NCBI RefSeq assembly: GCF_018860805.1
Contig: NZ_JAHKQR010000001.1
Coordinates: 655,158-719,157, forward strand
Length of the DNA: 64,000 nt
Direction: 5' to 3'
Origin: Aestuariibacter sp. A3R04
GTDB lineage: Bacteria; Pseudomonadota; Gammaproteobacteria; Enterobacterales; Alteromonadaceae
The notes beneath the pieces are model-generated. The model searched no databases. It saw only the letters and a list, made by a program, of their open reading frames with translations, and was not told the origin of the DNA. A program made the position numbers and the translations under genes. This document shows positions 26,618 through 36,127 of this stretch, piece after piece (the stretch's first letter is position 1; every line of letters starts with the position of its first letter).

Positions 26618-27199
26618 ATGAAATATTACAGTCTTGCACTTGTAGCATCGATGACGTTCGCCCCCAGTATATGTGTCGCCGGCTCGTCCATCGGCGAACA
26701 AGCGGAAAGCTGGCTGAGTGAGAAAGTTGACGTTTCAGACAGGATCTCCGTTTCTCTGTCTAAAAATAAAATTAAATTCGATGGTTGTCGGCAAAAAGAC
26801 TACAAGCTCAGTGTCGCCACTTCGCTAACCCGCAATATTAATGTGGAAGCGATTGCGCGCTACGGGCGGGGCGTGTTGGAATTTGGTGTGTTTAATCAAC
26901 GGGTAACTTCACGGGCTTACGAACTCATCACCTGGTGGCAGCAACCCAATTACCGAATGGGGTTGGCTTCTCAATTACGCCCGGCCCACGACTTGGATCT
27001 TCCCATGAGCGGTTCGTTTTCGCTTCCAGATAGCACAACGTTTTCAGTTTACTTAGAAACACAGGGATGGAGAGACGCTCATACGCTGTCTTTCGCCCTT
27101 AGACGGGAATCATGGCGGGCAAACAGTTCAGATCTTGTATTGTCTTGGGACCGCAGTGCAGACAACCAAATTCATTTGGGTTATAAAATTGGGTTTTAG
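26618..27199 (+). CDS. Exported protein of unknown function, possible small beta-barrel
   Basis: A 193-residue protein with a clean signal peptide (MKYYSLALVASMTFAPSICVAG). The mature part alternates hydrophobic and polar residues (SLTRNINVEAIARYGRGVLEFGVF, TFSVYLETQGW, HTLSFALRR, DLVLSWDR) and ends GYKIGF, with a terminal Phe as in outer-membrane barrels. I chose ATG 26618, preceded by GGGGG, rather than the upstream ATG at 26543, because the signal peptide begins there. No family is recognised. It follows the lipoprotein gene on the same strand and converges on the M3 peptidase gene. Confidence 0.6.
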   Translation: MKYYSLALVASMTFAPSICVAGSSIGEQAESWLSEKVDVSDRISVSLSKNKIKFDGCRQKDYKLSVATSLTRNINVEAIARYGRGVLEFGVFNQRVTSRAYELITWWQQPNYRMGLASQLRPAHDLDLPMSGSFSLPDSTTFSVYLETQGWRDAHTLSFALRRESWRANSSDLVLSWDRSADNQIHLGYKIGF

Positions 27200-27210
27200 T
27201 GGTTCCCCAT

Positions 27211-27258
27211 GTACCAAACAGCCCCTGTGAAATCACAGAGGCTTGGCTTGAGTGGTAC
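27211..27258. terminator. Imperfect hairpin between convergent genes
   Basis: GTACCA (27211) pairs with TGGTAC (27253), and within it CTGTG / CACAG close on an AAAT loop. It lies between the stops of the small exported protein and the M3 peptidase, where a shared terminator is expected. No clear T-run. Confidence 0.4.
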
Positions 27259-27259
27259 G

Positions 27260-29434
27260 TTAGTCTTCTTTTTGGGGTAGCGGGAAGCCCCTGTCTCGCA
27301 TTAATGCGTCTACCTGGGCATCTCTGCCTCTGAACAAACGATATGCTTCTGCAGGGTCCATGGCATTGCGCACAGAGAATAAATACTTCACCAGCTTGCC
27401 AGCTAAAGCTTCATCATAGAATCCTCCAGGCGCTTCGGCAAATGCTTCAGCAGCATCAGCCGTTAGCACTTCAGCCCACATATAACCGTAATACGATGAG
27501 GCGTATCCTTCACCTGAAAAAACGTGGCCAAAGTGTGTGCTGCGATGCCGCATTACAATTTCTTCCGGCATGTTCAGTTTAGCCAGTTGTTCACGCTCAA
27601 AAGTATCCGGCTCTATGGTGTTAGGATCTGTGGTGTGGTAGAGCAAATCCATAATGGCAGAGGCCATATATTCGGTAGTTTTAAAGCCTTCGTTGAAGGT
27701 AGACGCCTTTTTGATTTTAACGACCAGGTCTGCTGGAATTGGCTCTCCAGTTTTGTAGTGGACCAGATAGTTATCGATAACTTCATCGGTCGTCAGCCAG
27801 CGCTCGAGTAACTGCGACTGAAATTCGGTATAATCCCGAACGCCGGAATGGGACGTGGGGTATTTCACGTTGGCAGACAAGAAGTGAAGTGCGTGGCCAA
27901 ATTCGTGGAAATACGTTTCGGCGTCATCCCAGGAAATCAGTGTAGACTCCCCATTGGCCCCTTTGACAAAATTAGAATTATTCGATGCAAGTACGGTGGT
28001 TTCGCCGTCAAAGGTGGTATATCTGCGGTATGTTGTAGCCCACGCGCCTGAGCGCTTGCCTTGGCGAGCGAAGGGATCTAAGTACCACAAACCCACTAAC
28101 TTGCCACTGTCTTTATCCGTAACTTCCCACACTTTTACATCGGGGTGAAATACTGGCACTGTGCCGTCTGTTACCGGTGTGAATTCAAAATTAAACAGCC
28201 TGCCCGCCACGTAAAACATTGCTTCGCGGAGCTTATCCAGTTGCAGATATTGTTTAACCTCGTTTGAATCGAGGTCGTACTTGGCTTGGCGTACTTTTTC
28301 TGCGTAAAAGCGATAGTCCCAGGGGGCGATAGTAATATCAGCGCCTTCAGCATCGGCAATGGCTTGCATATCAGCTACTTCTTCTTCCACGCGGGCGATG
28401 GCGGCGGGCCAGACTTTCATCATAAGATCCATAGCATTCTCAGGTGTTTTTGCCATCCGATCTTCTAACCGCCACTGGGCGTAATTGTCATAGCCTAGTA
28501 GTGCTACTCGCTCATCCCGCAGGAGCAGAATTTGTTTTATGATAGCGTTATTGTCAAATTCATCGCCGTTGTCGCCTCGGTTGTAGTAAGTTCGCCACAC
28601 TTGTTCACGCAACGCACGGTTGGTGCTGTAAGTGAGAAATGGGTCCATGGATGAACGAGTGTTAGTAATTGCATATTTTCCTTCCTGGCCTCGCTCTTTT
28701 GCTGCAGCTGCAGCGCTTTGAACAAATGATTGTGGTAATCCACCGAGTTGGTCTTCAGTAATGTAAGTAACGTAGTTTTCTTCGTCAGCCAGCACATTGG
28801 TGGAAAATTGGTTGTACAGCGTGGCCAGCGCTTTGCTTATTTCTGCATACCGCGCTTTTGCCTCGCCGTCGAGGGTAGCTCCGTTTCTGGCGAAGTTGTT
28901 GTAAGTGATCCATGTAATGCGTTGCTCTTCTGGAGTGAGGGCTTTTAGTGCGTCACTTTCATACACAGCTTTTACCCGTGCAAACAACGCTTCATTTTGG
29001 GTGATTTGGGTAAAGAAACTGGACAGCACAGGAGACATTTCGGCGCGAATTTCGCGAAATTCGGCGCTGGATTTATTCGAACTCCATATACCGTAGTACG
29101 TAAATACGCGACTAAGCGCACTACCGGCTCGCTCCATAGCGACAATGGTATTCTCAAAGGTCGGTGCTTCAGGGTTATTGGCGATGGCTTCTATTTCAGC
29201 CATGTTCAGTGCCATGGCTTCTTCTAATGCGGGTTTTATGTCTGCCAGTTGCATTTTATCGAACTGTGGCACGCCGCCGTACGGCCCCTGAAATTCCTGT
29301 AGTAACACATTGTCGAACTGAGGTTGAGGCGATGTTGTTTCGGACGGCGCTGACTGTGTCGGCGCAGGATCAGAGCAGCCTGCCAGGGCCAAAGATACGG
29401 CAGCGGCTGCCAGGGTGTACGTTATTTTTCCCAT
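27260..29434 (-). CDS. dcp: M3-family zinc metallopeptidase (dipeptidyl carboxypeptidase-like) lipoprotein
   Basis: A 724-residue peptidase. It has a lipoprotein signal (GKITYTLAAAAVSLALAGC), so it is anchored in the envelope, and a Pro/Ser/Thr-rich linker to about residue 45. The catalytic zinc site is YFHEFGHALH (HExxH), with the glutamate-bearing helix following at DYTEFQSQLLERW. The N-terminal M3 helical domain (about residues 55-250) and the C-terminal DRGFPLPQ region match the Dcp/oligopeptidase A group. The start is ATG 29434, ten codons inside the open frame, where the signal peptide starts. It removes C-terminal dipeptides or cuts short peptides (family knowledge). It is monocistronic. 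Confidence 0.9.
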   Translation of the reverse strand: MGKITYTLAAAAVSLALAGCSDPAPTQSAPSETTSPQPQFDNVLLQEFQGPYGGVPQFDKMQLADIKPALEEAMALNMAEIEAIANNPEAPTFENTIVAMERAGSALSRVFTYYGIWSSNKSSAEFREIRAEMSPVLSSFFTQITQNEALFARVKAVYESDALKALTPEEQRITWITYNNFARNGATLDGEAKARYAEISKALATLYNQFSTNVLADEENYVTYITEDQLGGLPQSFVQSAAAAAKERGQEGKYAITNTRSSMDPFLTYSTNRALREQVWRTYYNRGDNGDEFDNNAIIKQILLLRDERVALLGYDNYAQWRLEDRMAKTPENAMDLMMKVWPAAIARVEEEVADMQAIADAEGADITIAPWDYRFYAEKVRQAKYDLDSNEVKQYLQLDKLREAMFYVAGRLFNFEFTPVTDGTVPVFHPDVKVWEVTDKDSGKLVGLWYLDPFARQGKRSGAWATTYRRYTTFDGETTVLASNNSNFVKGANGESTLISWDDAETYFHEFGHALHFLSANVKYPTSHSGVRDYTEFQSQLLERWLTTDEVIDNYLVHYKTGEPIPADLVVKIKKASTFNEGFKTTEYMASAIMDLLYHTTDPNTIEPDTFEREQLAKLNMPEEIVMRHRSTHFGHVFSGEGYASSYYGYMWAEVLTADAAEAFAEAPGGFYDEALAGKLVKYLFSVRNAMDPAEAYRLFRGRDAQVDALMRDRGFPLPQKED

Positions 29435-29612
29435 AAATTTTTCCGTCGTTATTGTTATGCTCATTCCGCGTGATTCGCGTTTCGTCAGCGCTTAGAAATA
29501 TCATGGCGCTGAAATGGTTTATTGTACGGCTTTCAGTTTAAAGAAAAACACTGGTTAACGCCAGGTAGCACATGTACACGTCAGTTAGCGGTAGCATTTG
29601 CAATGGTAGAAA

Positions 29613-29637
29613 AATAACCGCTTTGCAAGCGGTTATT
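29613..29637 (-). terminator. Terminator of purU
   Basis: Perfect 11-bp stem AATAACCGCTT / AAGCGGTTATT with a 3-base loop, 25 bases past the purU stop. The minus-strand read continues into TTTTCTACC, giving a T-run. Confidence 0.8.
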
Positions 29638-29662
29638 TACAAGCAGCGGATAGGTGCAGGGG

Positions 29663-30517
29663 TTAGGCGAATACCACGGTCTTGTTGCGGTGAATGATAA
29701 CCCGGTCCTCCAAGTGATAACGCACACCGTGAGCCAGCGCCGTGACTTCACAGTCTTTGCCTTTTCTCACCATGTCTGCGGCTGTGTCGCTGTGGCTGAT
29801 GCGTTTTACACTTTGTTCAATAATCGGGCCTTCGTCGAGATCTTTCGTGACGTAATGGCAGGTGGCACCAATGAGTTTTACACCGCGGTCGTAGGCTTGC
29901 TGATAAGGTCTGGCACCAGCAAAAGACGGCAGAAAGCTATGATGAATATTAATGGCTTTGCCCTGCAACTTGCTGCACAAGGTATCAGGCAGGATTTGCA
30001 TGAAACGGGCCAATACCGTGAGGTCAATCCTGTATTCATCCAGCAGTGTTTCGATTTGGGAGAACGCCTGTTCTTTGCCTAGCGCTTTGAAATCTATCCA
30101 GTGGAAAGGCACCTTGTACCAATCAGCAAACTGCTTCATTTGGGGGTGGTTGCCTATGATAACCGGAATGTCACAGTGCAGCTCGCCGGTATGCCAGCGA
30201 TGCAGCAAATCTACCAAACAGTGGGATTCAATACTAGCCAGCAATGCAACACGATGCTTAACCCGTGAATCCGTGAGTTTCCAGTTCATCTGAAATTCAT
30301 TGGCTACGGGTGTAAAAGCCTCTACAAAAGCGGCGTAATCGAGACGTATCGAGTCTGCCCCAATCTCATGGCGCATAAAAAAACGGCCTGTTTGCAGGTC
30401 GGTGTGATGGTTGGCCTCTACGATAGTAGCGCCGTGGTCTGCCAAAAACTGTGACACACGGGCAACCAGGCCAATTTGGTCAGGGCAATCGATAACCAGG
30501 CGAAATGTTTGTTGCAT
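29663..30517 (-). CDS. purU: Formyltetrahydrofolate deformylase
   Basis: A 284-residue enzyme that hydrolyses 10-formyl-THF to formate and THF, balancing one-carbon pools and feeding formate to PurT. Residues of about 1-80 are an ACT regulatory domain (RLVIDCPDQIGLVARVSQFLADHGATIVEANHH). The C-terminal formyltransferase fold carries NIHHSFLPSFAGARPYQQAYDRG, GATCHYVTKDLDEGPII and the catalytic His and Asp within these. The length matches E. coli PurU (280). It follows thpR by 78 bases on the same strand. A strong terminator follows. Confidence 0.96.
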   Translation of the reverse strand: MQQTFRLVIDCPDQIGLVARVSQFLADHGATIVEANHHTDLQTGRFFMRHEIGADSIRLDYAAFVEAFTPVANEFQMNWKLTDSRVKHRVALLASIESHCLVDLLHRWHTGELHCDIPVIIGNHPQMKQFADWYKVPFHWIDFKALGKEQAFSQIETLLDEYRIDLTVLARFMQILPDTLCSKLQGKAINIHHSFLPSFAGARPYQQAYDRGVKLIGATCHYVTKDLDEGPIIEQSVKRISHSDTAADMVRKGKDCEVTALAHGVRYHLEDRVIIHRNKTVVFA

Positions 30518-30595
30518 GATATCTGTAAACGTAAATTCAGGATTGTGATGTTTTACCCATCATCGTGCGTTCTGTAAAGCCCGAAATAGCATAAG

Positions 30596-31183
30596 TCATA
30601 GTAAACCTTGTTTAAGTTGTTCTCGCACTGTTAAATTTGGGTTTAATGTCCACGATGCTCTTATGGGGTATTGCACGCCTGACGGCGTAGATCTTGATTC
30701 AAATAAGTGAAACGCATTGGCTTTCACGGTTATAGAAGGCATGAACAATGGCGGCGGCGTGAAACTGCTAGCCTTTCTCACTAAGGTCACATGAGGCTGA
30801 TACGCTTTATTGTCAATAGGGATAGTGGCACGACGTGCGGCCTTTTTGACTTCTCCTGCTAGTTGCGCGATTGCCTGATTCGGTGATGAAGGTGCGGCAA
30901 ATATTATTTTGGGGCCATGCCAGTAACCAGTGGAATCTAAGGTTAGGGCGAACGGAGGTGCGCTAATCGCGTCGAGAGCCGGTATCAGTGCGTTGTGTTG
31001 ACGAGGTGTTATATTGCCCAGAAAAGCGAGTGTGATATGGAAATTCGCTGCGGGGATAGCGTAAGCCCCAGAGGCAATACCGCGCTTGGATTTGCTCGGG
31101 ATGTCAGGGAGCGCGTTTTCCCGCCACCGCTCGAGGGACAATTTTTCAGCTATGGACAAATCGAGACCAATGAAACTTCGCAT
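30596..31183 (-). CDS. thpR: RNA 2',3'-cyclic phosphodiesterase (2'-5' RNA ligase family)
   Basis: A 195-residue 2H phosphoesterase. The two HxTx motifs are HITLAFLG (about residue 51) and HVTLVRK (about residue 130), which form the catalytic pair. RSFIGLDLS at the start matches ThpR/LigT. It hydrolyses RNA 2',3'-cyclic phosphates and reversibly makes 2'-5' links in vitro (family knowledge). It is divergent from hrpB with 92 bases between, an arrangement also found in enterobacteria, and upstream of purU on the same strand. Confidence 0.92.
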   Translation of the reverse strand: MRSFIGLDLSIAEKLSLERWRENALPDIPSKSKRGIASGAYAIPAANFHITLAFLGNITPRQHNALIPALDAISAPPFALTLDSTGYWHGPKIIFAAPSSPNQAIAQLAGEVKKAARRATIPIDNKAYQPHVTLVRKASSFTPPPLFMPSITVKANAFHLFESRSTPSGVQYPIRASWTLNPNLTVREQLKQGLL

Positions 31184-31275
31184 AAGGTTATCTTCTTCGT
31201 ATTTTCATCTGTAGTGGCTAGAGCCTTTTTAGACAGGTAAAATACCGCGATTCCAACGATGACCATAGTGTTTTA

Positions 31276-33771
31276 ATGCACCCAAGCCAAACCCAATTAC
31301 CTGCCAGTGCTTTGACAGCCCCTTTGAAAACCCATCTGCAAAAAGGGAACGTTATTGTTGGTGCACCGCCGGGAGCCGGTAAATCCACTGTATTACCGTT
31401 GTCTTTACTCGTCCAATCAGATAAAAAAATCATTATGCTTCAACCGCGCCGCGTAGTGGTGCGAAATCTGGCGGCGTATTTGGCATCTCTGTTGGACGAA
31501 AATGTGGGAGAAACGGTGGGCTACCGCATACGTGGAGAGGCAAAAATAAGTGCCGCAACTCGCCTTGAGATTGTTACCGAAGGAGTGTTGTCACGTTTAA
31601 TCCAAAACGATCCCGAATTAACAGGTATAGATATCGTTATTTTTGATGAGTTTCACGAGCGCAGTATCCACAGTGATTTTGGTTTAGCTCTGGCCCTGGA
31701 AGTACAAGAAGGATTGCGTGACGATCTGCGGTTAGTGGTGATGTCCGCTACACTCGATGTAGATGAGCTAATTACCTTGGTGCCAAAGGCCGAGGTGCTG
31801 AAAACAGAAGGACGGCAGTTTCCCGTTGAAGAAGTGTATCTGGGAGAAACCAGTGCCGCTTTGGTGGTGAAAAAAACCGCCAGGGCTGTAATCGACAGTG
31901 TTCACAACGATGACGGTGACATCCTGGTTTTCTTGCCTGGAGTCGCAGTGATTAATCAGGTGCGACGTGAATTGTCTGCGTTTCTCAGCAGGCAGAATAT
32001 TCAGTTGCACACGTTGTATGGCGCCATGGATAAAACCGCACAGCAAGCGGCTTTGGTACCTGACGAAAATGGGCGTAGAAAAGTCATTCTGGCAACTAAC
32101 ATTGCGGAAACGAGCTTGACCATTGAAGGTGTCACTGTAGTGGTAGACAGCGGCCTTGAGAATGTTCCGATGTATCATCCTGCCACGGCACTCACCACCT
32201 TGACTATGCAAATGATATCCCAGGCATCGGCCACACAGAGAAAAGGACGGGCGGGGCGTTTAGGGCCCGGAAAGGTTTACCGGTTGTGGAGTAAAGAACA
32301 CCATCACCGCCTTGCCCGTTTTTCGCTGCCGCAAATTGTCAGAGAAGACATTGCCGGTGTTATGCTCGATGCGTTGTCTTGGGGTACGACACTGTCCGCC
32401 ATGGCTTTACTCACCGCGCCCACGAGTACACAGTGTCAACTGGCGCAGGCTCAACTCGCCGCAATTGGTGCGGTGGATGAACAGGGCAACATCACTCCCT
32501 ACGGACGTCAGCTATCGGCTTTGCCAGTGACGCCGAGAATGGGGCATATGCTATTGGAAGCCAAACGTCGTAGCAGTGAGTTAGCAATGCCTCACCTACC
32601 TCAGGTGGCTTGTTATTGCGCTGCTATCATAGAGGAAAGTCCGTCTGCCGACAGCTGTTTGCATTTAACTGACTGGATAATTCGTGCGGATAAAAACACC
32701 ATGCGTCGCATTGACAGGCAAGCGAAGCGATATGCCAGGTTAATTAATAGTCCTCTTGATATGTCATTACAATCGATAGGCGGAGAACCGTTGTCGGTGT
32801 GCCTGGCACTGGCCTTTGCGCAGCGTGTGAGTATTTTCCGGGAGTTTGGACGCTATAAAATGGCGTGTGGCAGAGGTGCTGTATTCCCTGCGGGATCTCA
32901 TGAAAAAACGCCGTGGCTAGTGGTTGTCAGCGGTCAGTTGTCTGGCGGCGACGTGGTGTGTCGCATTGTGGAACCCATCGACGAAGCATTGCTCCGCAGG
33001 TTGTACAGCAATGAGTTCGCTATCAGAGAAACGGTTATTTACAACAGTCAGAAAAAGCAGATGGAAGCGCGTGCTGTCGAAGGATTCGGTGAGATCATTC
33101 TGCAGTCCGAACCTGCCTCTCAATTGAATAAGCAGGCCATCGGCAACGCCTGGGTAAGTCACTTACAAAATTTGACTATTGAGCAATGGCCACTCAGTGA
33201 GCAGAACTGGCAATGGTGGCACCGCTATAAACTGGCGACGTCCCTTGGCTTACCTCAGCCGCGGGCTTTTGACGAGCCTGCCGAGTGGCGTGACGCAGCC
33301 TCACCTTTAGCACTTATCGATGGCGAATTTCTCTGCAAACAACTCAGTGCACACAAAACCTGGGATGCGCTATTGAACCTTCCTTGGGCCAAGTGGTGTC
33401 ATGAATCACTGCCGTGGAGCCAGCAGCACGCCCTGGATACCTTGTTACCACAGGGTATTGTGGTGCCCAGTGGCGAGAAGCGAAAACTCAAGTATCGCAG
33501 TGACGGCGAAGTAATACTTTCCGTGCGTTTACAAGAAATGTTTGGGTGCGACACTGTGCTTACCGTTGGAGATAACAACAAAGTGATTACCGTTGAGTTG
33601 TTGTCTCCTGCAGGCAGACCAATTCAAACAACATCCGATTTATCGACGTTTTGGCGGGGCAGCTATTTTGGAGTACAAAAAGATATGAAAGGTCGCTATC
33701 CAAAACACAGATGGCCGGACAATCCCATGGCGGCCGAACCGGGAAAATCAATAAAACCCCGCAAAGGATAG
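31276..33771 (+). CDS. hrpB: ATP-dependent helicase HrpB (DEAH-box)
   Basis: An 831-residue DEAH/RHA-type helicase. Motif I is GAPPGAGKST (about residue 34), motif II is DEFH in VIFDEFHERSIHSDF, motif III is SATLD, and motif VI is QRKGRAGRLGPGKVYRLW. The HA2-like and HrpB-specific C-terminal regions follow, with SYFGVQKDMKGRYPKHRWPDNP near the end, where HrpB ends in a conserved basic patch. The length matches E. coli HrpB (about 809). The gene acts on RNA or RNA-protein substrates in the cytoplasm and its physiological role is poorly known. It is divergent from thpR and has no close downstream partner. Confidence 0.95.
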   Translation: MHPSQTQLPASALTAPLKTHLQKGNVIVGAPPGAGKSTVLPLSLLVQSDKKIIMLQPRRVVVRNLAAYLASLLDENVGETVGYRIRGEAKISAATRLEIVTEGVLSRLIQNDPELTGIDIVIFDEFHERSIHSDFGLALALEVQEGLRDDLRLVVMSATLDVDELITLVPKAEVLKTEGRQFPVEEVYLGETSAALVVKKTARAVIDSVHNDDGDILVFLPGVAVINQVRRELSAFLSRQNIQLHTLYGAMDKTAQQAALVPDENGRRKVILATNIAETSLTIEGVTVVVDSGLENVPMYHPATALTTLTMQMISQASATQRKGRAGRLGPGKVYRLWSKEHHHRLARFSLPQIVREDIAGVMLDALSWGTTLSAMALLTAPTSTQCQLAQAQLAAIGAVDEQGNITPYGRQLSALPVTPRMGHMLLEAKRRSSELAMPHLPQVACYCAAIIEESPSADSCLHLTDWIIRADKNTMRRIDRQAKRYARLINSPLDMSLQSIGGEPLSVCLALAFAQRVSIFREFGRYKMACGRGAVFPAGSHEKTPWLVVVSGQLSGGDVVCRIVEPIDEALLRRLYSNEFAIRETVIYNSQKKQMEARAVEGFGEIILQSEPASQLNKQAIGNAWVSHLQNLTIEQWPLSEQNWQWWHRYKLATSLGLPQPRAFDEPAEWRDAASPLALIDGEFLCKQLSAHKTWDALLNLPWAKWCHESLPWSQQHALDTLLPQGIVVPSGEKRKLKYRSDGEVILSVRLQEMFGCDTVLTVGDNNKVITVELLSPAGRPIQTTSDLSTFWRGSYFGVQKDMKGRYPKHRWPDNPMAAEPGKSIKPRKG

Positions 33772-33939
33772 AAACGTAGGGTAAATTATTGGTCTTCATA
33801 AATTGAGTTAGCAGGGTGGTAACATCTTGTTATTTTGAGAAAAGATCTGACCAGTTAACAATTCTACAGTCGTGTTTTTTGTCAACGTGCTGATAATATT
33901 AACGTTTTTAATCTACCATTACATTGTCCCTATTTTTGT

Positions 33940-33956
33940 ATGATGACTATCATCAT
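33940..33956. promoter_or_regulatory. Perfect 17-bp palindrome upstream of phbB
   Basis: ATGATGACTATCATCAT has 7-base perfect arms around CTA, 92 bases before the phbB start. It looks like an operator for a dimeric regulator. It does not match the CTGC-N3-GCAG pattern of the PhaR sites. Nothing else was recognised in the 276-base gap (33772-34047). Confidence 0.4.
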
Positions 33957-34047
33957 AAAGCTGTAACGAAAGCATTGTCATTCTGCTTCTTGGCATGCTT
34001 ATATAGTCATGTTGTACATATATACGTCAACAAAATAGGGAGACGAA

Positions 34048-34770
34048 ATGAGCAAAGTAGCATTAGTCACAGGTGGTACCAGAGGAATTGGTGAGGCAAT
34101 TTGCGTTGCATTGAAAGATGCGGGATATACCGTAGTTGCAAACTATGGTGGTAACGATGAGGCGGCGAAAGCATTCACCGAACGAACGGGGATCCCTTCC
34201 TTTAAATTTGATGTTTCTAATTTTGAAGCGACAAAAAAAGCCATTGATCAAATCAGCGTAGATTATGGTCCGGTAGAAATATTAGTGAATAATGCCGGGA
34301 TCACCCGGGATGGTACTATGCACAGAATGTCTTTTGAACAGTGGGATGCTGTTATTCAGACAAACCTGGCATCGTGTTTTAATACATGTCGGGCTGTTAT
34401 CGATTCCATGCGTGCCCGTGGTTTTGGACGTATTGTCAACATTGGTTCGGTTAATGGTCAGGCTGGGCAATATGGTCAGGTCAATTATGCCGCCGCGAAA
34501 TCGGGTATTCACGGCTTTACCAAGGCGCTAGCCCTTGAAGGTGCAGGTAAAGGCGTAACGGTGAATGCTATTGCGCCGGGTTACGTGGATACTGATATGG
34601 TGCGAGCAGTGCCAGAAGAAGTCCTCAAGAAAATCATTGCCACGATTCCGGTAGGCAGATTAGGCAAGCCTGAAGACATAGCTCGTAGCGTGATGTTTCT
34701 GGTGGGTGATGAAGCGGGCTTTATTACCGGTTCCACCCTTTCCATTAACGGCGGCCAGCACATGTACTAG
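34048..34770 (+). CDS. phbB: Acetoacetyl-CoA reductase (PHB synthesis)
   Basis: A 240-residue short-chain dehydrogenase/reductase that uses NADPH to make (R)-3-hydroxybutyryl-CoA, the monomer for PHB synthase. The cofactor motif is GGTRGIGEAI (about residues 9-18), the catalytic triad lies in NIGSVNGQAGQYGQVNYAAAKSG (Ser, Tyr and Lys of YAAAK), and NAIAPGYVDTDMVRAVP is typical of PhaB/PhbB. GGGAGAC precedes the ATG. It stands apart from phaC (about 5 kb away) but on the same PHA island. No phaA thiolase is seen in the window. Confidence 0.92.
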   Translation: MSKVALVTGGTRGIGEAICVALKDAGYTVVANYGGNDEAAKAFTERTGIPSFKFDVSNFEATKKAIDQISVDYGPVEILVNNAGITRDGTMHRMSFEQWDAVIQTNLASCFNTCRAVIDSMRARGFGRIVNIGSVNGQAGQYGQVNYAAAKSGIHGFTKALALEGAGKGVTVNAIAPGYVDTDMVRAVPEEVLKKIIATIPVGRLGKPEDIARSVMFLVGDEAGFITGSTLSINGGQHMY

Positions 34771-34791
34771 CCGCACAGGCGAAAGTCACTC

Positions 34792-36000
34792 TTAATTTTC
34801 TTCTTCTTCAAATACGCCGATGGCTTTCATCACATCTAATCCAGGAAAGCCATCGGCGATCATATTGTTGTCAATCTGATATTGCCTGATACCAGTGCGG
34901 GTTGCGGGGCCAATGATACCATCGGGTTTACCTACATCATGTCCCAGTTTATTCAAGGCGGCCTGTAGTTTCATTATATCACTTCTACTATATGCCGGAA
35001 GGTCAGGCAGTGGCGATACTAAACCGCTTTCGCCAGCGATCTGATCGGCCAGCTTACCCACCGCGATGGCGTAAAATTCAGAGTTATTCCAGCGCATAAT
35101 AATGCGAAAGTTGTGATAAGCAATGAACGCGGGGCCATTGTGCCCTGCAGGAACGACAACAAACGCTGGCTCTTCACTGTTCCCAATAGGTGTGCCGTCG
35201 GGTTTTGTCACGCCCATTTTGTTCCATTGTGAAATTGGACGTTTGTGTTTGTAGCCCGCTTGCCGGTAGTCAAAGTTATCGGGTAGTGTAATCTCCCGAC
35301 CCCAACGGTAACCGGGTTGCCATCCCAACCGGAATAAAAAATTAGCCGCAGATGCAAGGGCGTCTTTTTCGCTGTCCCATAAATTCACCTTACCATCGCT
35401 GTCGCCGTCAATGGCGTAGTGCATATATGCGGAAGGCATAAACTGAGTATGACCCATCGCGCCAGCCCAGGAGCCCACCATTTTAGATTGTTCGAGAGAT
35501 TCCCTGTCGAGTAATTTAATGGCCGTCATCAATTCCTTAGTGAAAAAGCGGCTTCTTCTTTCATCACATGCCAGGGTGGTAAGCGAATCCAGGACGTTCA
35601 TGTTGCCTTTGTAGGAGCCAAAATTGGTTTCCAAACCCCAGAAGGCGACAAGATAGTGGGCTGGAACACCGTACTTGCGACTGAGCTCAGTCAGTAATTC
35701 GCGATGGGCGGTATACATGGCCCTGCCTTTATTTATCCGCCAATCATTTACTCGCTTAGTGTAATAGCCAGGAAAAGTTTGAACAAACTCAGGCTGATTG
35801 CGGTCGAGTTCAATAACCCGGGGCTGATAACGTATCTCAGCAAAAACTTGTGTGGCCAACTCCTGAGAAATACCGGCTTTAACAGCCTGTTCACTCAGGT
35901 TGTTTTTACATTGTTCGAAATCGTCGCTGGCTAAGGCCGAGTTTATACTCACGAGAGTAAGTACTGATGCGGTAAGCGTGCGGGATAACCATTTTGACAT
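34792..36000 (-). CDS. Lytic murein transglycosylase, MltB type, with peptidoglycan-binding domain
   Basis: A 402-residue periplasmic enzyme that cleaves peptidoglycan glycan strands to 1,6-anhydro products. Signal peptide about residues 1-24 (ending ALAS). The SLT domain is of MltB family type, with catalytic Glu in FWGLETNFGSYKG (about residue 122) and AMGHTQFMPSAY. The C-terminal 60 residues form a PG_binding_1 domain (LQAALNKLGHDVGKPDGIIGPATRTGIRQYQ). The gene is downstream of phaZ on the same strand and ends 21 bases from phbB, tail to tail. It is unrelated to PHA metabolism. Confidence 0.92.
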   Translation of the reverse strand: MSKWLSRTLTASVLTLVSINSALASDDFEQCKNNLSEQAVKAGISQELATQVFAEIRYQPRVIELDRNQPEFVQTFPGYYTKRVNDWRINKGRAMYTAHRELLTELSRKYGVPAHYLVAFWGLETNFGSYKGNMNVLDSLTTLACDERRSRFFTKELMTAIKLLDRESLEQSKMVGSWAGAMGHTQFMPSAYMHYAIDGDSDGKVNLWDSEKDALASAANFLFRLGWQPGYRWGREITLPDNFDYRQAGYKHKRPISQWNKMGVTKPDGTPIGNSEEPAFVVVPAGHNGPAFIAYHNFRIIMRWNNSEFYAIAVGKLADQIAGESGLVSPLPDLPAYSRSDIMKLQAALNKLGHDVGKPDGIIGPATRTGIRQYQIDNNMIADGFPGLDVMKAIGVFEEEEN

Positions 36001-36069
36001 AGCGCAGAACCTTTGTTTTATTATGATGGCATGCTACCTCAAGTGAGGGGGAGGGTGCGAGGGGGGAAA

Positions 36070-36102
36070 AGGCAAAATCGCAGACAATTTGCGCTTTTGC
36101 CT
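36070..36102 (-). terminator. Terminator after phaZ
   Basis: AGGCAAAA / TTTTGCCT arms with an inner GCA / TGC pair. Read on the minus strand it is followed by TTTCCCC. It lies 26 bases past the phaZ stop and before mltB. Confidence 0.55.
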
Positions 36103-36127
36103 GCGATGAGTGCAGTAATCAGCGCAG

